Shown here: positions 52,869-61,668 of the stretch, piece by piece
Position numbering within the stretch: the stretch's first letter is position 1
Layout: each line of letters starts with the position of its first letter
DNA from: Paludisphaera rhizosphaerae
GTDB taxonomy: Bacteria; Planctomycetota; Planctomycetia; Isosphaerales; Isosphaeraceae
Length of the DNA stretch: 64,000 nt
Direction of reading: 5' to 3'
Assembly (NCBI RefSeq): GCF_011065895.1
Contig: NZ_JAALCR010000008.1
Span: forward strand, 1 to 64,000
The notes under the pieces: generated by a model
What the model saw: the letters and a program-made list of their open reading frames with translations, nothing else
Database searches by the model: none
Told to the model about the DNA's origin: nothing
Position numbers and translations under genes: made by a program

Positions 52869-55800
52869 TCACGAGCCCCCTCGAACGGCCAGCGCGGTGC
52901 GGCCACGTTTGGGAGTCGACTGAGCGACTGCGGAAAGGATGTTGCGGAGGACGTCGATCTCGACGGGTTTGACCAGGTGATGGTCGAAGCCTACCTCGCC
53001 GCTGCGGCGGCGGTCCTCAGGCTGGCCCCAGCCGGTCAGGGCGACGAGCATGGCGTCTCGAAAGGCGGGGTCCGCCCGAAGCTCCGCGGCGACTTCAAAG
53101 CCGTTTTTGTCGGGCAGACCAAGGTCCAGCAGGATGACGTCGGGCGGGAAAGCGGAGGCCTCGGCCAGCGCCTGAGCGCCGTCGTAGGCCGTGTGGACGT
53201 CGTGGCCGTCGAGCGTGAGCAGCCGTGACAGCGAGTCGGCCGAATCGCGGACGTCGTCGACGACCAGCACACGGATCGCACCGGCCGGAGCTACCTCGTC
53301 GACCTCGGGGCGGGCGGGGTTGGCTGCGACGGGCGCGACGTCGGCGATCGGCAGGTGGACGCGGAACTCGCTCCCCTTGCCGACCCCTTCGCTCCGGACC
53401 TCGATGCGACCGCCGTGCATCTCGACCAGACGACGGACGATCGTCAGGCCCACTCCCAGGCCCCCCTGCGCTCGATGGAGCGAGGCGTCCACCTGGGTGA
53501 ACATGTCGAAGACCTTCGGGAGCATCTCCGGTGCGATGCCGACGCCCGTATCGCGGACGCTCACGACGGCCTCGGCGCCTTCGCGAGTCACCGTCAGATC
53601 GATCCTTCCACCGGGCTCGGTATACTTGGCCGCATTGTTCAACAGATTGGAGATCACCTGCGTGAGCCGGGTCGGGTCGGCGTCGAGCGGGATCGGCTCT
53701 GGAGGCATCGTCGCCGTCAACTCATGTCGGCCGGCCTCGATGTACTGACGGCCGGCCTCCACGGCTCCTGCCGCCACGGCTTGAAGCTCCACGCGCTGTT
53801 TGCGCAAGGAAATCTTCCCGCTCCGTACACGAGCGACGTCCATCAGGTCGTCGATCAGGTGGACCATGTGGCCGAGTTGCCGGGTCATCATGCCGATCGT
53901 CGATCGCGCGGCGTCGGCCGCCTGTCCCAGTTCGAGCAGTTGAAGGCCGTTGCTCAGGGGCGCCAGCGGATTGCGCAGCTCGTGGGCCAGCGTCGCCAGG
54001 AACTCGTCCTTGCGACGATCGGCCTGCTGGAGCGCCTCGGAGAGCCGCTTGACGTCATCGACGTCGGTGTTGGTTCCGAACCAGCGGACGATCCGGCCGC
54101 GCGAGTCCTCGATCGGCAGGGCTCGCCCCAGATGCCAACGATGTGTGCCGTCGGACGCGCGGCGAAGTCGATACTCAACCTCGAACGGACGGCCGGTGCG
54201 GACCGACTCCTGCCAGGCGTCTCGGGCGCGGTCGACGTCGTCGGGGTGGATGATGCGCGCCCACCGAGGGCCGCCCAGCACCCCCTCGGGATAGTCTCCG
54301 TACTCGCGCCACTTGCGGTTGAAGTAGTCGACCGTTCCGTCCGAGCGGGCCGCCCAGACGGCCTGGGGCATGGCGTCGGCCAGTTGGCGGAAGCGGGCCT
54401 CGCTGTCGCGGACGGTTTCGCGGGCGACGACCATGTCGGTCACGTCGACCCCGTGGACGAAGATCCCGGAGACGACGCCGTCGCCTTCGATGACGGCCTG
54501 GTAGACGAAGTTGAGGAACCGCCTCTCGATCGCGCCTCCGTCGCGGCGGAAAAGGATCGGCATCTCCTTGCCGACGAACGGCTCGCCCGAACGGAAGACC
54601 TGGTCGAGCAGCTCGAAAAATCCCTGCCCTTCGAGGTCGGGAAACGCCTCGCGAACCGGCCGGCCGATCAGATCCCTGTCGCCCACCATCTCGTAATAGA
54701 GACGATTCGCCAGCGTGAAGACGTGGTCCGGCCCCCGCAGAGTGCAAATAAAGGCGGGCGCGCTCTGGACGACGGCCTCCAGGTTGGCGCGTTCCTGGTT
54801 GAGGCTCGACAGGAGTCGCTCCCGCTCCCGCTCGGCCAGCACGGCGGCCGTCACATTCTGGAACAGGACGGCCACCTTGCGGCCGCCGGCCGGCGAGGCG
54901 TAAACGTCGAACCACTGGCCGCCCATCTTCTCGGCTGTGTTGACGAACCGGACAGGTTCGCCAGTCAGCGCGACCTTGCCATAAGTCTCAAACCAATGTT
55001 CATCGTGGTCGGGGATGATCTCTCGCATCCGCTTCCCCACAACCTGGCCGAGCCCGGTCAGACCGGCGTAGGCCGGATTCGCCTCCAGAAACAGGAAGTC
55101 GACCGGCTTCCCCGCTTCGTCGAAGATCATCTCGATGACGCAAAAGCCCTCGTCGATCGAGTTGAAGAGACTGCGATACCGTTCCTCGCTCACGCGCAGT
55201 TCGGCCGCGGCTTTCATGCGATCGGTGACGTCGCGCGAGACGCAGTAGAGCCGCTCGGGACGACCATCGGCCCCGAGGATCGGGGTCAGGTGGACCTCCC
55301 ACTCCTTCGGGACGTTCTTCACAGTCGGGCAGGGGGCTTCGAACCGATCGGGCTCGCCGGAGGCGGCGCGGCGGACGGCTTCGCGAACTCGAAACCGCGC
55401 CGATTCAGGCCAGAGCTCGGCCCACTCCCGGCCCTTGATCGTCTCGAACTCGTCGACGTCCATCATCCGGAGGCCAGTCTCGTTGATGGAGAGGATACGA
55501 CCGTCGAGCGACAGGGTCTTGAGACAGTCGAGCCCCGCGTCGAGCATCTCGCGGTTGAGGGCCTCCGTTCGACGCAGGGCCTCGCGATCGCGGAGCCGGT
55601 CGCTCACGTCCCGGCAACTCAAGACCGTGCCGACGATCCTCCCCTGTTCGTCGAAGATCGGCGCAACGCTCCCCTCGACGGCCCGGACGACTCCGTCCCG
55701 CCCTGTGATCACGCCGCAGTCGAACCTTCGGACCGCGTCGGGGCCCGGAACCGAGGCGAGCGCCTCGTCGGCAGGGCCTACGGTCGTCGAGAAAACGTCG

Positions 55801-56300
55801 CGAATGGACCGGCCCGCGGCCTCGGCCGACGACCACCCCGAAAGCCGTTCGGCTGCCGCATTGAGGAACGTCACGTGGCCCGAGGCGTCGGTCGTCGCCA
55901 CGGCGTCGGCGATGCTCGTGGCGATCTCCTCGAACCGTCGCTGCAGCGAACGCTCGCGCGCCTCGACTCCAGACCGAGCCGCGGCGAAGGCCGCCATGAA
56001 CATCGCAACGATCCCGAAAACCACGACGCCGGCCGCCGATTCGGGCCTGAAGCCGAACGAATGGTAGGGCGGCACGAACCAGTAGGTGACAGCGGGAATC
56101 GAGAGCGCCGTCGCCAGCAAACTGGGACCGACTCCGCCCACCCACGCAACAAGCATCACCGCGGCGAAGAACGCGGCGAACGGCGTCGACTCCGCCAGGG
56201 GCCAGCTCACGGCCGTCAGCCCGGCGGCCGCAGCAACCGCGGCCGCCGCCGCCAGGTAACGAGCGAGCATTCGTGCGGTCGAACCATGGAACAACACCAC
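52869..56300 (-). CDS. Hybrid histidine kinase with multiple PAS domains and a receiver
   Basis: 1143 residues. Membrane helices lie at about 12-110 (KdpD/DUF4118-like: VPPYHSFGFRPESAAGVVVF). About five PAS domains follow (for example VATTDASGHVTFLNAAAERL and VWAARSDGTVDYFNRKWREY). The HisKA H-box is ATLAHELRNPLAPLSN. The HATPase domain has NLLNNAAKYTEPGG and DTGVGIAPEMLPKVFDMF. A C-terminal receiver has phosphoacceptor Asp in VILLDLGLPDKNG. The signal sensed is unknown. The start is GTG 56300 or 56297 (GGGGGG a few bases upstream) or ATG 56270. Confidence 0.93.
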   Translation of the reverse strand: MVLFHGSTARMLARYLAAAAAVAAAAGLTAVSWPLAESTPFAAFFAAVMLVAWVGGVGPSLLATALSIPAVTYWFVPPYHSFGFRPESAAGVVVFGIVAMFMAAFAAARSGVEARERSLQRRFEEIATSIADAVATTDASGHVTFLNAAAERLSGWSSAEAAGRSIRDVFSTTVGPADEALASVPGPDAVRRFDCGVITGRDGVVRAVEGSVAPIFDEQGRIVGTVLSCRDVSDRLRDREALRRTEALNREMLDAGLDCLKTLSLDGRILSINETGLRMMDVDEFETIKGREWAELWPESARFRVREAVRRAASGEPDRFEAPCPTVKNVPKEWEVHLTPILGADGRPERLYCVSRDVTDRMKAAAELRVSEERYRSLFNSIDEGFCVIEMIFDEAGKPVDFLFLEANPAYAGLTGLGQVVGKRMREIIPDHDEHWFETYGKVALTGEPVRFVNTAEKMGGQWFDVYASPAGGRKVAVLFQNVTAAVLAERERERLLSSLNQERANLEAVVQSAPAFICTLRGPDHVFTLANRLYYEMVGDRDLIGRPVREAFPDLEGQGFFELLDQVFRSGEPFVGKEMPILFRRDGGAIERRFLNFVYQAVIEGDGVVSGIFVHGVDVTDMVVARETVRDSEARFRQLADAMPQAVWAARSDGTVDYFNRKWREYGDYPEGVLGGPRWARIIHPDDVDRARDAWQESVRTGRPFEVEYRLRRASDGTHRWHLGRALPIEDSRGRIVRWFGTNTDVDDVKRLSEALQQADRRKDEFLATLAHELRNPLAPLSNGLQLLELGQAADAARSTIGMMTRQLGHMVHLIDDLMDVARVRSGKISLRKQRVELQAVAAGAVEAGRQYIEAGRHELTATMPPEPIPLDADPTRLTQVISNLLNNAAKYTEPGGRIDLTVTREGAEAVVSVRDTGVGIAPEMLPKVFDMFTQVDASLHRAQGGLGVGLTIVRRLVEMHGGRIEVRSEGVGKGSEFRVHLPIADVAPVAANPARPEVDEVAPAGAIRVLVVDDVRDSADSLSRLLTLDGHDVHTAYDGAQALAEASAFPPDVILLDLGLPDKNGFEVAAELRADPAFRDAMLVALTGWGQPEDRRRSGEVGFDHHLVKPVEIDVLRNILSAVAQSTPKRGRTALAVRGGS

Positions 56301-56377
56301 GAGCCCCCCGTTTCAGTCACCGTCGTCGTAACCGGAAAGGGCCGGCCCGAGAAAAGCGGCGCGGCGACAGCCACGCA

Positions 56378-56848
56378 TCAGATGTGGCAGCTCGCTCCGC
56401 CGTGCTTCTGAATGTAGCGCTGGTGGTATTCCTCGGCCCGCCAGAACGGCCCCGCGGGAACGATCTGGGTCACGATCGGCCGCTGATACGCGCCGGATTC
56501 TTCAAGACGCTGAACCGTCTCAGCGGCCTCACGCTCCTGATCGGGATCGTAGGTGAAGATCGCCGAGCGGTACTGGCTGCCGAAGTCCGGCCCCTGGCGG
56601 TTCAAAGTCGTCGGATTGTGGAGCCGGAAGAAGGCGTCCAGGAGTTGTTGATAGGTGATTCGCGCGGGGTCGTATTCGACCTGGACGACCTCGGCGTGGC
56701 CCGTCTGGTCCGTGCAAACCTGCTGGTAGGTGGGATTCTCGACCGTTCCCCCCATGTACCCGGAAGTCGCTTCAAGCACCCCGGGGAGCCGGCGGAAGGC
56801 CTCCTCGACGCCCCAGAAGCACCCGGCCCCGAATGTGGCGGTCGCCAT
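56378..56848 (-). CDS. msrA: Peptide-methionine (S)-S-oxide reductase MsrA
   Basis: A 156-residue MsrA that repairs methionine-S-sulfoxide. The catalytic Cys10 is in [68 protein letters not shown] and YRSAIF are classic blocks. A resolving Cys is likely in the C-terminal ASCHI. It starts at ATG 56848 and lies downstream of the divergent OYE gene promoter region. Confidence 0.96.
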   Translation of the reverse strand: MATATFGAGCFWGVEEAFRRLPGVLEATSGYMGGTVENPTYQQVCTDQTGHAEVVQVEYDPARITYQQLLDAFFRLHNPTTLNRQGPDFGSQYRSAIFTYDPDQEREAAETVQRLEESGAYQRPIVTQIVPAGPFWRAEEYHQRYIQKHGGASCHI

Positions 56849-57032
56849 CTCGTCGCCTCCTCAATGGCTGGGAATCGGTCAGGGGACGGATTCCCTCCTG
56901 TTCATTTGTAGCGGCCGCTCCCCGGATCGGCAAGCCTCGACCCTGCGGGGGAGTTGCCGGCTCTCCTACAATCCCCATCGAAACGGCGGGCCCACCGCCG
57001 ACCCGTCCCGCATCCCTCGAGGAATTCGCGAC

Positions 57033-58136
57033 GTGACCACTTCGACCTCGTCGATTCCGGCCGGCTCGCTCTTCGCCCCTTACACGATCCGAGGCCTGAC
57101 GCTCCGCAACCGCGTGGCGATGTCGCCGATGTGTCAGTACTCGTCGCAGGACGGACTCGCCAGCGACTGGCACCTCGTCCACCTCGGCGCCAGGGCGTCC
57201 GGAGGCGTCGGCCTGGTGATCGTCGAGGCCACCGCCGTCACTCCCGAGGGCCGGATCAGCCCCGGCGACATGGGGATCTGGAGCGACCGCCACATCGAGC
57301 CCCTCGCGCGGATCGTCAGCTACGTCGAGTCGCAGGGAGCCGCGCCGGGGATTCAGTTGGCTCACGCCGGCCGCAAGGCCAGTTGCGACGTCCCCTGGCG
57401 CGGCGGCAAGGCGATCCTCGACCCGGCGCTGGGGGGCTGGCCGGTCGTCGGACCGAGCCCGATTCCCTTCGACGAGACCTCGCCGGTCCCTCATGAACTA
57501 AGCGAAGCCGAGATCGACGCTCACGTCGACGCCTTCGAAGCCGCCGCTCGCCGAGCCCTGGCGGCGGGTTTCAAGATGATCGAGATCCACTCGGCCCACG
57601 GCTATCTGCTGCACGAGTTCCTCTCGCCGTTGAGCAACAAGCGGACGGACCGCTACGGCGGACCGCTGGAGAATCGCATTCGATTCGTCTCGCGGGTGGC
57701 CGAGCGGCTTCGCGGATTGATGCCCGATTCAATGCCGCTCTTCGTCCGAATCTCCTGCACCGACTGGGTCGACGGAGGATGGGACGTCGAGCAGTCCGTC
57801 GAGTTGGCTCGCCGGCTGAAGGATCTGGGCGTCGACATGATCGACTGCTCGTCGGGAGCGCTCGTCCCGCACGCGAAGATCCCCGTCGCTCCTGGCTACC
57901 AGGTCCCGTTCGCGCGTCGGATCCGCGAGGAGGCGGGGATCGCGACGGCGGCCGTCGGCCTGATCCGCGATCCAGCGCAGGCCGAGAAGATCATCGACGA
58001 CGGCGACGCCGATCTCGTCCTCCTTGGACGCGAGTTGCTGCGCGAGCCATACTGGGTTGTGAAGGCGTTGCAGGAATCCGGCCGGGAGGCGCCCTGGCCG
58101 ATCCCCTACGGCTACGTCTTCAAGCATCGACGGTGA
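57033..58136 (+). CDS. NADH:flavin oxidoreductase / OYE family (YqjM-like)
   Basis: A 367-residue FMN-dependent ene-reductase of the YqjM subgroup. It contains LRNRVAMSPMCQYSSQDGLA with the Cys of the YqjM-type active site, IQLAHAGRKASCDVPW, and IEIHSAHGYLLHEFLSPLSN then KRTDRYGGPLENRIRF. It probably reduces activated C=C bonds with NAD(P)H. GTG 57033 has GAGG about ten bases upstream and gives the family start; the longer frame from 56730 is antisense to msrA. Confidence 0.93.
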   Translation: MTTSTSSIPAGSLFAPYTIRGLTLRNRVAMSPMCQYSSQDGLASDWHLVHLGARASGGVGLVIVEATAVTPEGRISPGDMGIWSDRHIEPLARIVSYVESQGAAPGIQLAHAGRKASCDVPWRGGKAILDPALGGWPVVGPSPIPFDETSPVPHELSEAEIDAHVDAFEAAARRALAAGFKMIEIHSAHGYLLHEFLSPLSNKRTDRYGGPLENRIRFVSRVAERLRGLMPDSMPLFVRISCTDWVDGGWDVEQSVELARRLKDLGVDMIDCSSGALVPHAKIPVAPGYQVPFARRIREEAGIATAAVGLIRDPAQAEKIIDDGDADLVLLGRELLREPYWVVKALQESGREAPWPIPYGYVFKHRR

Positions 58137-58170
58137 TTTCAAGCGTCCCCGGCTCGGCGGAGGCCCGCCC

Positions 58171-58527
58171 ATGTCTCTCAACATCCGCGTCGAAGACGAC
58201 GTGACGATCCTCAGCAACTTCGGCCGGCTCATGAACGACCCCCGGCACGTCGACGCGGCGCGGGACGTTCAGGACCGGCTCGACCAGGGCGAGCGGAACT
58301 TCATCATGGAGATGAACGGCGTCCACGAGACGGGCGCCGCATTCCTCGGCCTGTTGATGACGATCACCCGGGCCGTCCGCAAGGAGCGCGGCGACGTCGT
58401 CCTCGCCCGCCCCAGCCCGGCTATCCGCCGCATGGTCGAGGAAATGCACATGGACGACTACTGGGACGTCTTCGACTCCGTCGAGGAGGCGACGGCCTTC
58501 TACCACCGCCACGACGACCCGAAATGA
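58171..58527 (+). CDS. STAS-domain anti-sigma factor antagonist-like protein
   Basis: 118 residues forming one STAS domain (SLNIRVEDDVTILSNFGRLM, NFIMEMNGVHETGAAFLGLL, MTITRAVRKERGDVVLARPS, RMVEEMHMDDYWDVFDSVEE). In SpoIIAA-type proteins the phosphorylated Ser lies at the DSSG position; here the aligned residue is Thr in HETGAAFLG. It may act in a partner-switching pathway with an anti-sigma factor, but none is adjacent. It follows the OYE gene by 34 bases. Confidence 0.85.
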   Translation: MSLNIRVEDDVTILSNFGRLMNDPRHVDAARDVQDRLDQGERNFIMEMNGVHETGAAFLGLLMTITRAVRKERGDVVLARPSPAIRRMVEEMHMDDYWDVFDSVEEATAFYHRHDDPK

Positions 58528-58533
58528 AAAGAC

Positions 58534-58562
58534 GACCGCCCACGCGGAAGGCGTGGGCGGTC
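58534..58562. terminator. Hairpin terminator between convergent genes
   Basis: A perfect 12-bp stem (GACCGCCCACGC with its complement) around the 5-base loop GGAAG. It lies six bases after the STAS stop and 36 bases from the stop of the convergent oxidoreductase gene, preceded on the plus strand by GAAATGAAAA. It probably terminates both genes. Confidence 0.8.
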
Positions 58563-58598
58563 GTGAAGGGAAGACGTCGGCTGGCTCGAATCCGTTTC

Positions 58599-59945
58599 TC
58601 AGACGTGGATCGAGAAGCCCTTACGATAGTCGCGGCGGATGAATTGGTCGGCGTCGGGGCGGCCCTTGACCTTCATGTTCTGGGCGTCCCACTCGATCTT
58701 GGAGCCCACCTTCAACGCGAGCACGCCCATCAGGACGGTCTCGGTCAGGCGGCCGGCGTAGTCGAAATTCGACTGCGCGTTCGACGGGTTGTTGGTCTTG
58801 ATCGCTTCCACGAACTCCTGGAAGTGGCCGGGCGAGCGGGGCAGGGTGGGCTCGGGCTTCTTGAAATCCTGGTACTTGTCCTTGGGCAGCAGGGTGTACT
58901 CGGCGCCGTAGTCGTTCACCGAGTAGAACGATCCCTTCTCGCCCACGATGAGCAGGCCGCTGCCGGCCGGCTTTTCGCCGTGGAGCAGTTCCTTGAAGAC
59001 TCGCTTATCCTCGGGGAGATTCTTGCCGCCGTCGTACCAGGTGAGGGTCAGCGGGGGACGGCCGTCGCGCTCGCCGAAGTAAGTCTTGATGATCGACCAG
59101 GCGGGGTAGGTCTGGTTGTCGACGATGCCGGAGGTGTCGATGACCTCGGCGGCGACCGGGTCGAACAGGTCGAGGCCCTTGGCGGCGACGTTGATGGTGT
59201 GGCAGGCCATGTCGCCCAGGGCGCCGGTGCCGAAGTCGAGCCAGCCGCGCCAGCCGAACGTATGGTAGCCGGCGTGATAAGGGCGGTCATGGGCGGGTCC
59301 CAGCCACTCATACCAGTGGACGTTGTTGGGGATGCCCGGGAAGTCCTTGAAGCCGGCGATGCCTTGCGGCCAGATCGGCCGATTGGTCCAGACGTGGATC
59401 TCCTTGACCGGGCCGATGGCGCCGGCGCGGAGCAGTTCGGCTCCCTCGCGGAGACCATTGGCGGCGGTGCCCTGGTTGCCCATCTGCGTGCACAGCTTCT
59501 TCTCGGCGGCGAGGTTCCGGAGCAGCCGGGCTTCCTCGATCGACCAGGTCAGCGGCTTCTGAACGAAGGCGTGCTTGCCCATCCGCATCGCCTGCACGGC
59601 GGCGACGGCGTGGGTGTGGTCGGGGGTGCTGACGGTGACGGCGTCGATCTTGTCGCCCATCTCCTCCAGCATCTTGCGGTAGTCGTAGTATTTCTTGGCG
59701 TTGGGGAACTTCTCGGCCTTCTTGTCGAGCGTCTTCTCGTCGATGTCGCAGAGGGCGACGATCTCGCCGAACTTGCCGGCGTCGTTGCTGTCGCTGTCGC
59801 CTTTGCCGCCGACGCCGATGCAGGCGAAACGGACCTTGGAATTCGGCGACTCCTCGGAAGCCCTCGCGATCGCCGGGGCGCCCTTGAGGAAGCTGCCGGA
59901 CGCCCCGACGAGGGCGGACTGGGTCAGGAAATCACGTCGCTTCAT
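58599..59945 (-). CDS. Gfo/Idh/MocA family oxidoreductase, Tat-exported
   Basis: A 448-residue NAD(P)-dependent oxidoreductase. A twin-arginine signal (KRRDFLTQSALVGASGSFLK) is followed by an Ala cleavage site. The Rossmann motif is FACIGVGGKGDSDS and the EKP-like catalytic motif reads VQKPLTWSIEEARLLRNLAA. These proteins act on sugars or related polyols; planctomycetes encode many exported copies. ATG 59945 is preferred over an upstream GTG/ATG frame; AGGAG lies 11 bases before it. Confidence 0.92.
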   Translation of the reverse strand: MKRRDFLTQSALVGASGSFLKGAPAIARASEESPNSKVRFACIGVGGKGDSDSNDAGKFGEIVALCDIDEKTLDKKAEKFPNAKKYYDYRKMLEEMGDKIDAVTVSTPDHTHAVAAVQAMRMGKHAFVQKPLTWSIEEARLLRNLAAEKKLCTQMGNQGTAANGLREGAELLRAGAIGPVKEIHVWTNRPIWPQGIAGFKDFPGIPNNVHWYEWLGPAHDRPYHAGYHTFGWRGWLDFGTGALGDMACHTINVAAKGLDLFDPVAAEVIDTSGIVDNQTYPAWSIIKTYFGERDGRPPLTLTWYDGGKNLPEDKRVFKELLHGEKPAGSGLLIVGEKGSFYSVNDYGAEYTLLPKDKYQDFKKPEPTLPRSPGHFQEFVEAIKTNNPSNAQSNFDYAGRLTETVLMGVLALKVGSKIEWDAQNMKVKGRPDADQFIRRDYRKGFSIHV

Positions 59946-60369
59946 GGCGGGCACGACTCCTCGGAAACGCGGGGGGAAGGGGCGGCCTCCAACCGAGGCC
60001 GGTAGGCTGTCGACCCTCAAGATGCCGCGCGGTTCGACCCGCCGCAAGCATCCGGCGGACATCGCCGCCGATCCGAGGGCTGTGAGAGCCTCTTCCGCGG
60101 CGAATCATACCCATGCACCGTTCGCCCCCGTTGCTTCGTTACAACGATTTTCAATCGCCTCCGTCGGGAACCGTTCTATACGCTTGAGACGGCGTACGTT
60201 CTCGTGATACGTTGAATCGACTCTTATGAAATGAAGTCTCCTTTCGGCGCCGATCGCCTCGAAACTCTTCCGTCCATCGCGATCGATCGACTCGCTTCCG
60301 TCCAGGCGTCGAGGAGAGTTTTGAGCCGCTATTCGTCGAGATCGTCGCGATAGAGAGGAAGCCCCCGAG
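59946..60369. other. Divergent promoter region
   Basis: 424 bases without a supported gene, between the leftward oxidoreductase and the rightward propeller protein. The centre (60.15-60.25 kb) is markedly A/T-richer than the flanks and probably holds promoters. GAGAGGAAG about eight bases before ATG 60370 is the ribosome site of the rightward gene. Confidence 0.45.
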
Positions 60370-61644
60370 ATGAGTCGACGTCGGCCCGTGTTCGTGACCG
60401 ATCCGAGGCTCTGGATCATCCTGGCCGTCCTGGGCCTCTTGCTTGGGTCGTCTCCGTCGGCTCTGGGCGCTGCGAAGTATCTCTACATCTGGGCCGGCCA
60501 CGTCGATCATTCGAGCCCCGACTTCTTCGCCGTGATCGATTTCGACGCGACCTCGCCGGGTTACGGCAAGGTTCTCAACACGGTGCCCCTCCCCGGCCAT
60601 GGCTCGACCTTCAACGAACCCCACCACATCAACCTTTCGGCCGACAAGAAAATCCTGGCCTGCGGGGGCCTCCTGAGCGTCCTCAGCGGTCAGCCCGGGA
60701 TCTTCTTCTTCGATGTCACCAACCCGCGGAGCCCGCGGTTCCTGTTCTCGTCGGCCGACCCGAACTCGAGCATTACCGACGACTTCTTTCCACTCCCCAG
60801 CGGCGGCTTCCTGGTCACGCAGATGGGCTCGGCCGACGGCGGATCGCCCGGCCGCGTCGTCGAATTCGACGCTCTGCTGCGCCGGGTCGGCTCATGGCCG
60901 ACGTCGCCTCCCGTCGACGGCTTCAACCCGCACGGGATCGCGGTCCGCCCCGACCTGAACCTGATGCTAACCAGCGACTTCATCCTTCCCGCCTCGACGC
61001 TCGGCGTCGTCCCGGGGCCGCCGGTCCTCCGGAGCACGATTCGGGTCTGGGATCTTGGGAGACGCCGAATCGTCAAAACCATCGAGGCGCCCGGCGGAGT
61101 CGGGATGATGGACGTGCGCCTCATCCCGGGCGATGGTCGCGGCCGAGCCTACAGCGCGGGGATGTTCGACGGGGGGCTCTACCTCATCGATCCGACGATC
61201 GGCCTGGCGTCGCGGGTGTACGATTTCGAGAACGTGAAGCCCCACATGGACGTCCCGATGGGGCCCATGCCGCAGATCCTCCAGGTGTCGAGTGACGGCA
61301 CACGCTTGCTGACGGGCCTCTTCCAGGCGGGCCAGGTGGTGATGCTCGACACGACGAGCCGGTCGTTCCCGGTACAGGTCGCCGTTGTCAACCTGGGGCT
61401 TGGGGCCGGACCGCACAACATGGTGCTGACCGACGACAACCGGTTGATCGTCACCGACTACTTCCTCGTCGAGGACATGTTCCCGTTCGCGAGCCCTGGG
61501 AAGGTCGAGCTCGAGGGGGACCACAAGGTCCAAGTGATCGATGTGCAGCGGAACAGCCTGACGCGGAACCCGCGATTCGAGCTCGATTTCAACACGGCGT
61601 TCCCGAGCGGCCCGGCCCGGCCGCACGGCATCGCAGTCAAGTAG
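60370..61644 (+). CDS. Secreted methanethiol oxidase / selenium-binding protein-like propeller
   Basis: 424 residues with a signal peptide (LWIILAVLGLLLGSSPSALG). The rest is a beta-propeller resembling the SBP56 / methanethiol oxidase family: VDHSSPDFFAVIDFDATSPG, FNEPHHINLSADKKILACGG, PHGIAVRPDLNLMLTSDF, MDVRLIPGDGRGRAYSAGMF and PHNMVLTDDNRLIVTDYF. The repeated His at HH, PHGI and PHNM positions are plausible copper ligands. It may oxidise a thiol or sulfur compound outside the cytoplasm; family placement is moderate. Confidence 0.72.
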   Translation: MSRRRPVFVTDPRLWIILAVLGLLLGSSPSALGAAKYLYIWAGHVDHSSPDFFAVIDFDATSPGYGKVLNTVPLPGHGSTFNEPHHINLSADKKILACGGLLSVLSGQPGIFFFDVTNPRSPRFLFSSADPNSSITDDFFPLPSGGFLVTQMGSADGGSPGRVVEFDALLRRVGSWPTSPPVDGFNPHGIAVRPDLNLMLTSDFILPASTLGVVPGPPVLRSTIRVWDLGRRRIVKTIEAPGGVGMMDVRLIPGDGRGRAYSAGMFDGGLYLIDPTIGLASRVYDFENVKPHMDVPMGPMPQILQVSSDGTRLLTGLFQAGQVVMLDTTSRSFPVQVAVVNLGLGAGPHNMVLTDDNRLIVTDYFLVEDMFPFASPGKVELEGDHKVQVIDVQRNSLTRNPRFELDFNTAFPSGPARPHGIAVK

Positions 61645-61668
61645 TCGGAACTGGGGAAGGCGGTCCAC

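Noticed and set aside
53355..56411. Over 1000-codon open frame antisense to the hybrid kinase
   Set aside because: No recognisable domain, composition typical of antisense frames; the opposite strand encodes a complete PAS/HisKA/HATPase/REC protein.
58524..60005. 493-codon frame antisense to the Gfo/Idh/MocA gene
   Set aside because: Shadow composition; it would also read through the strong terminator hairpin at 58534-58562.
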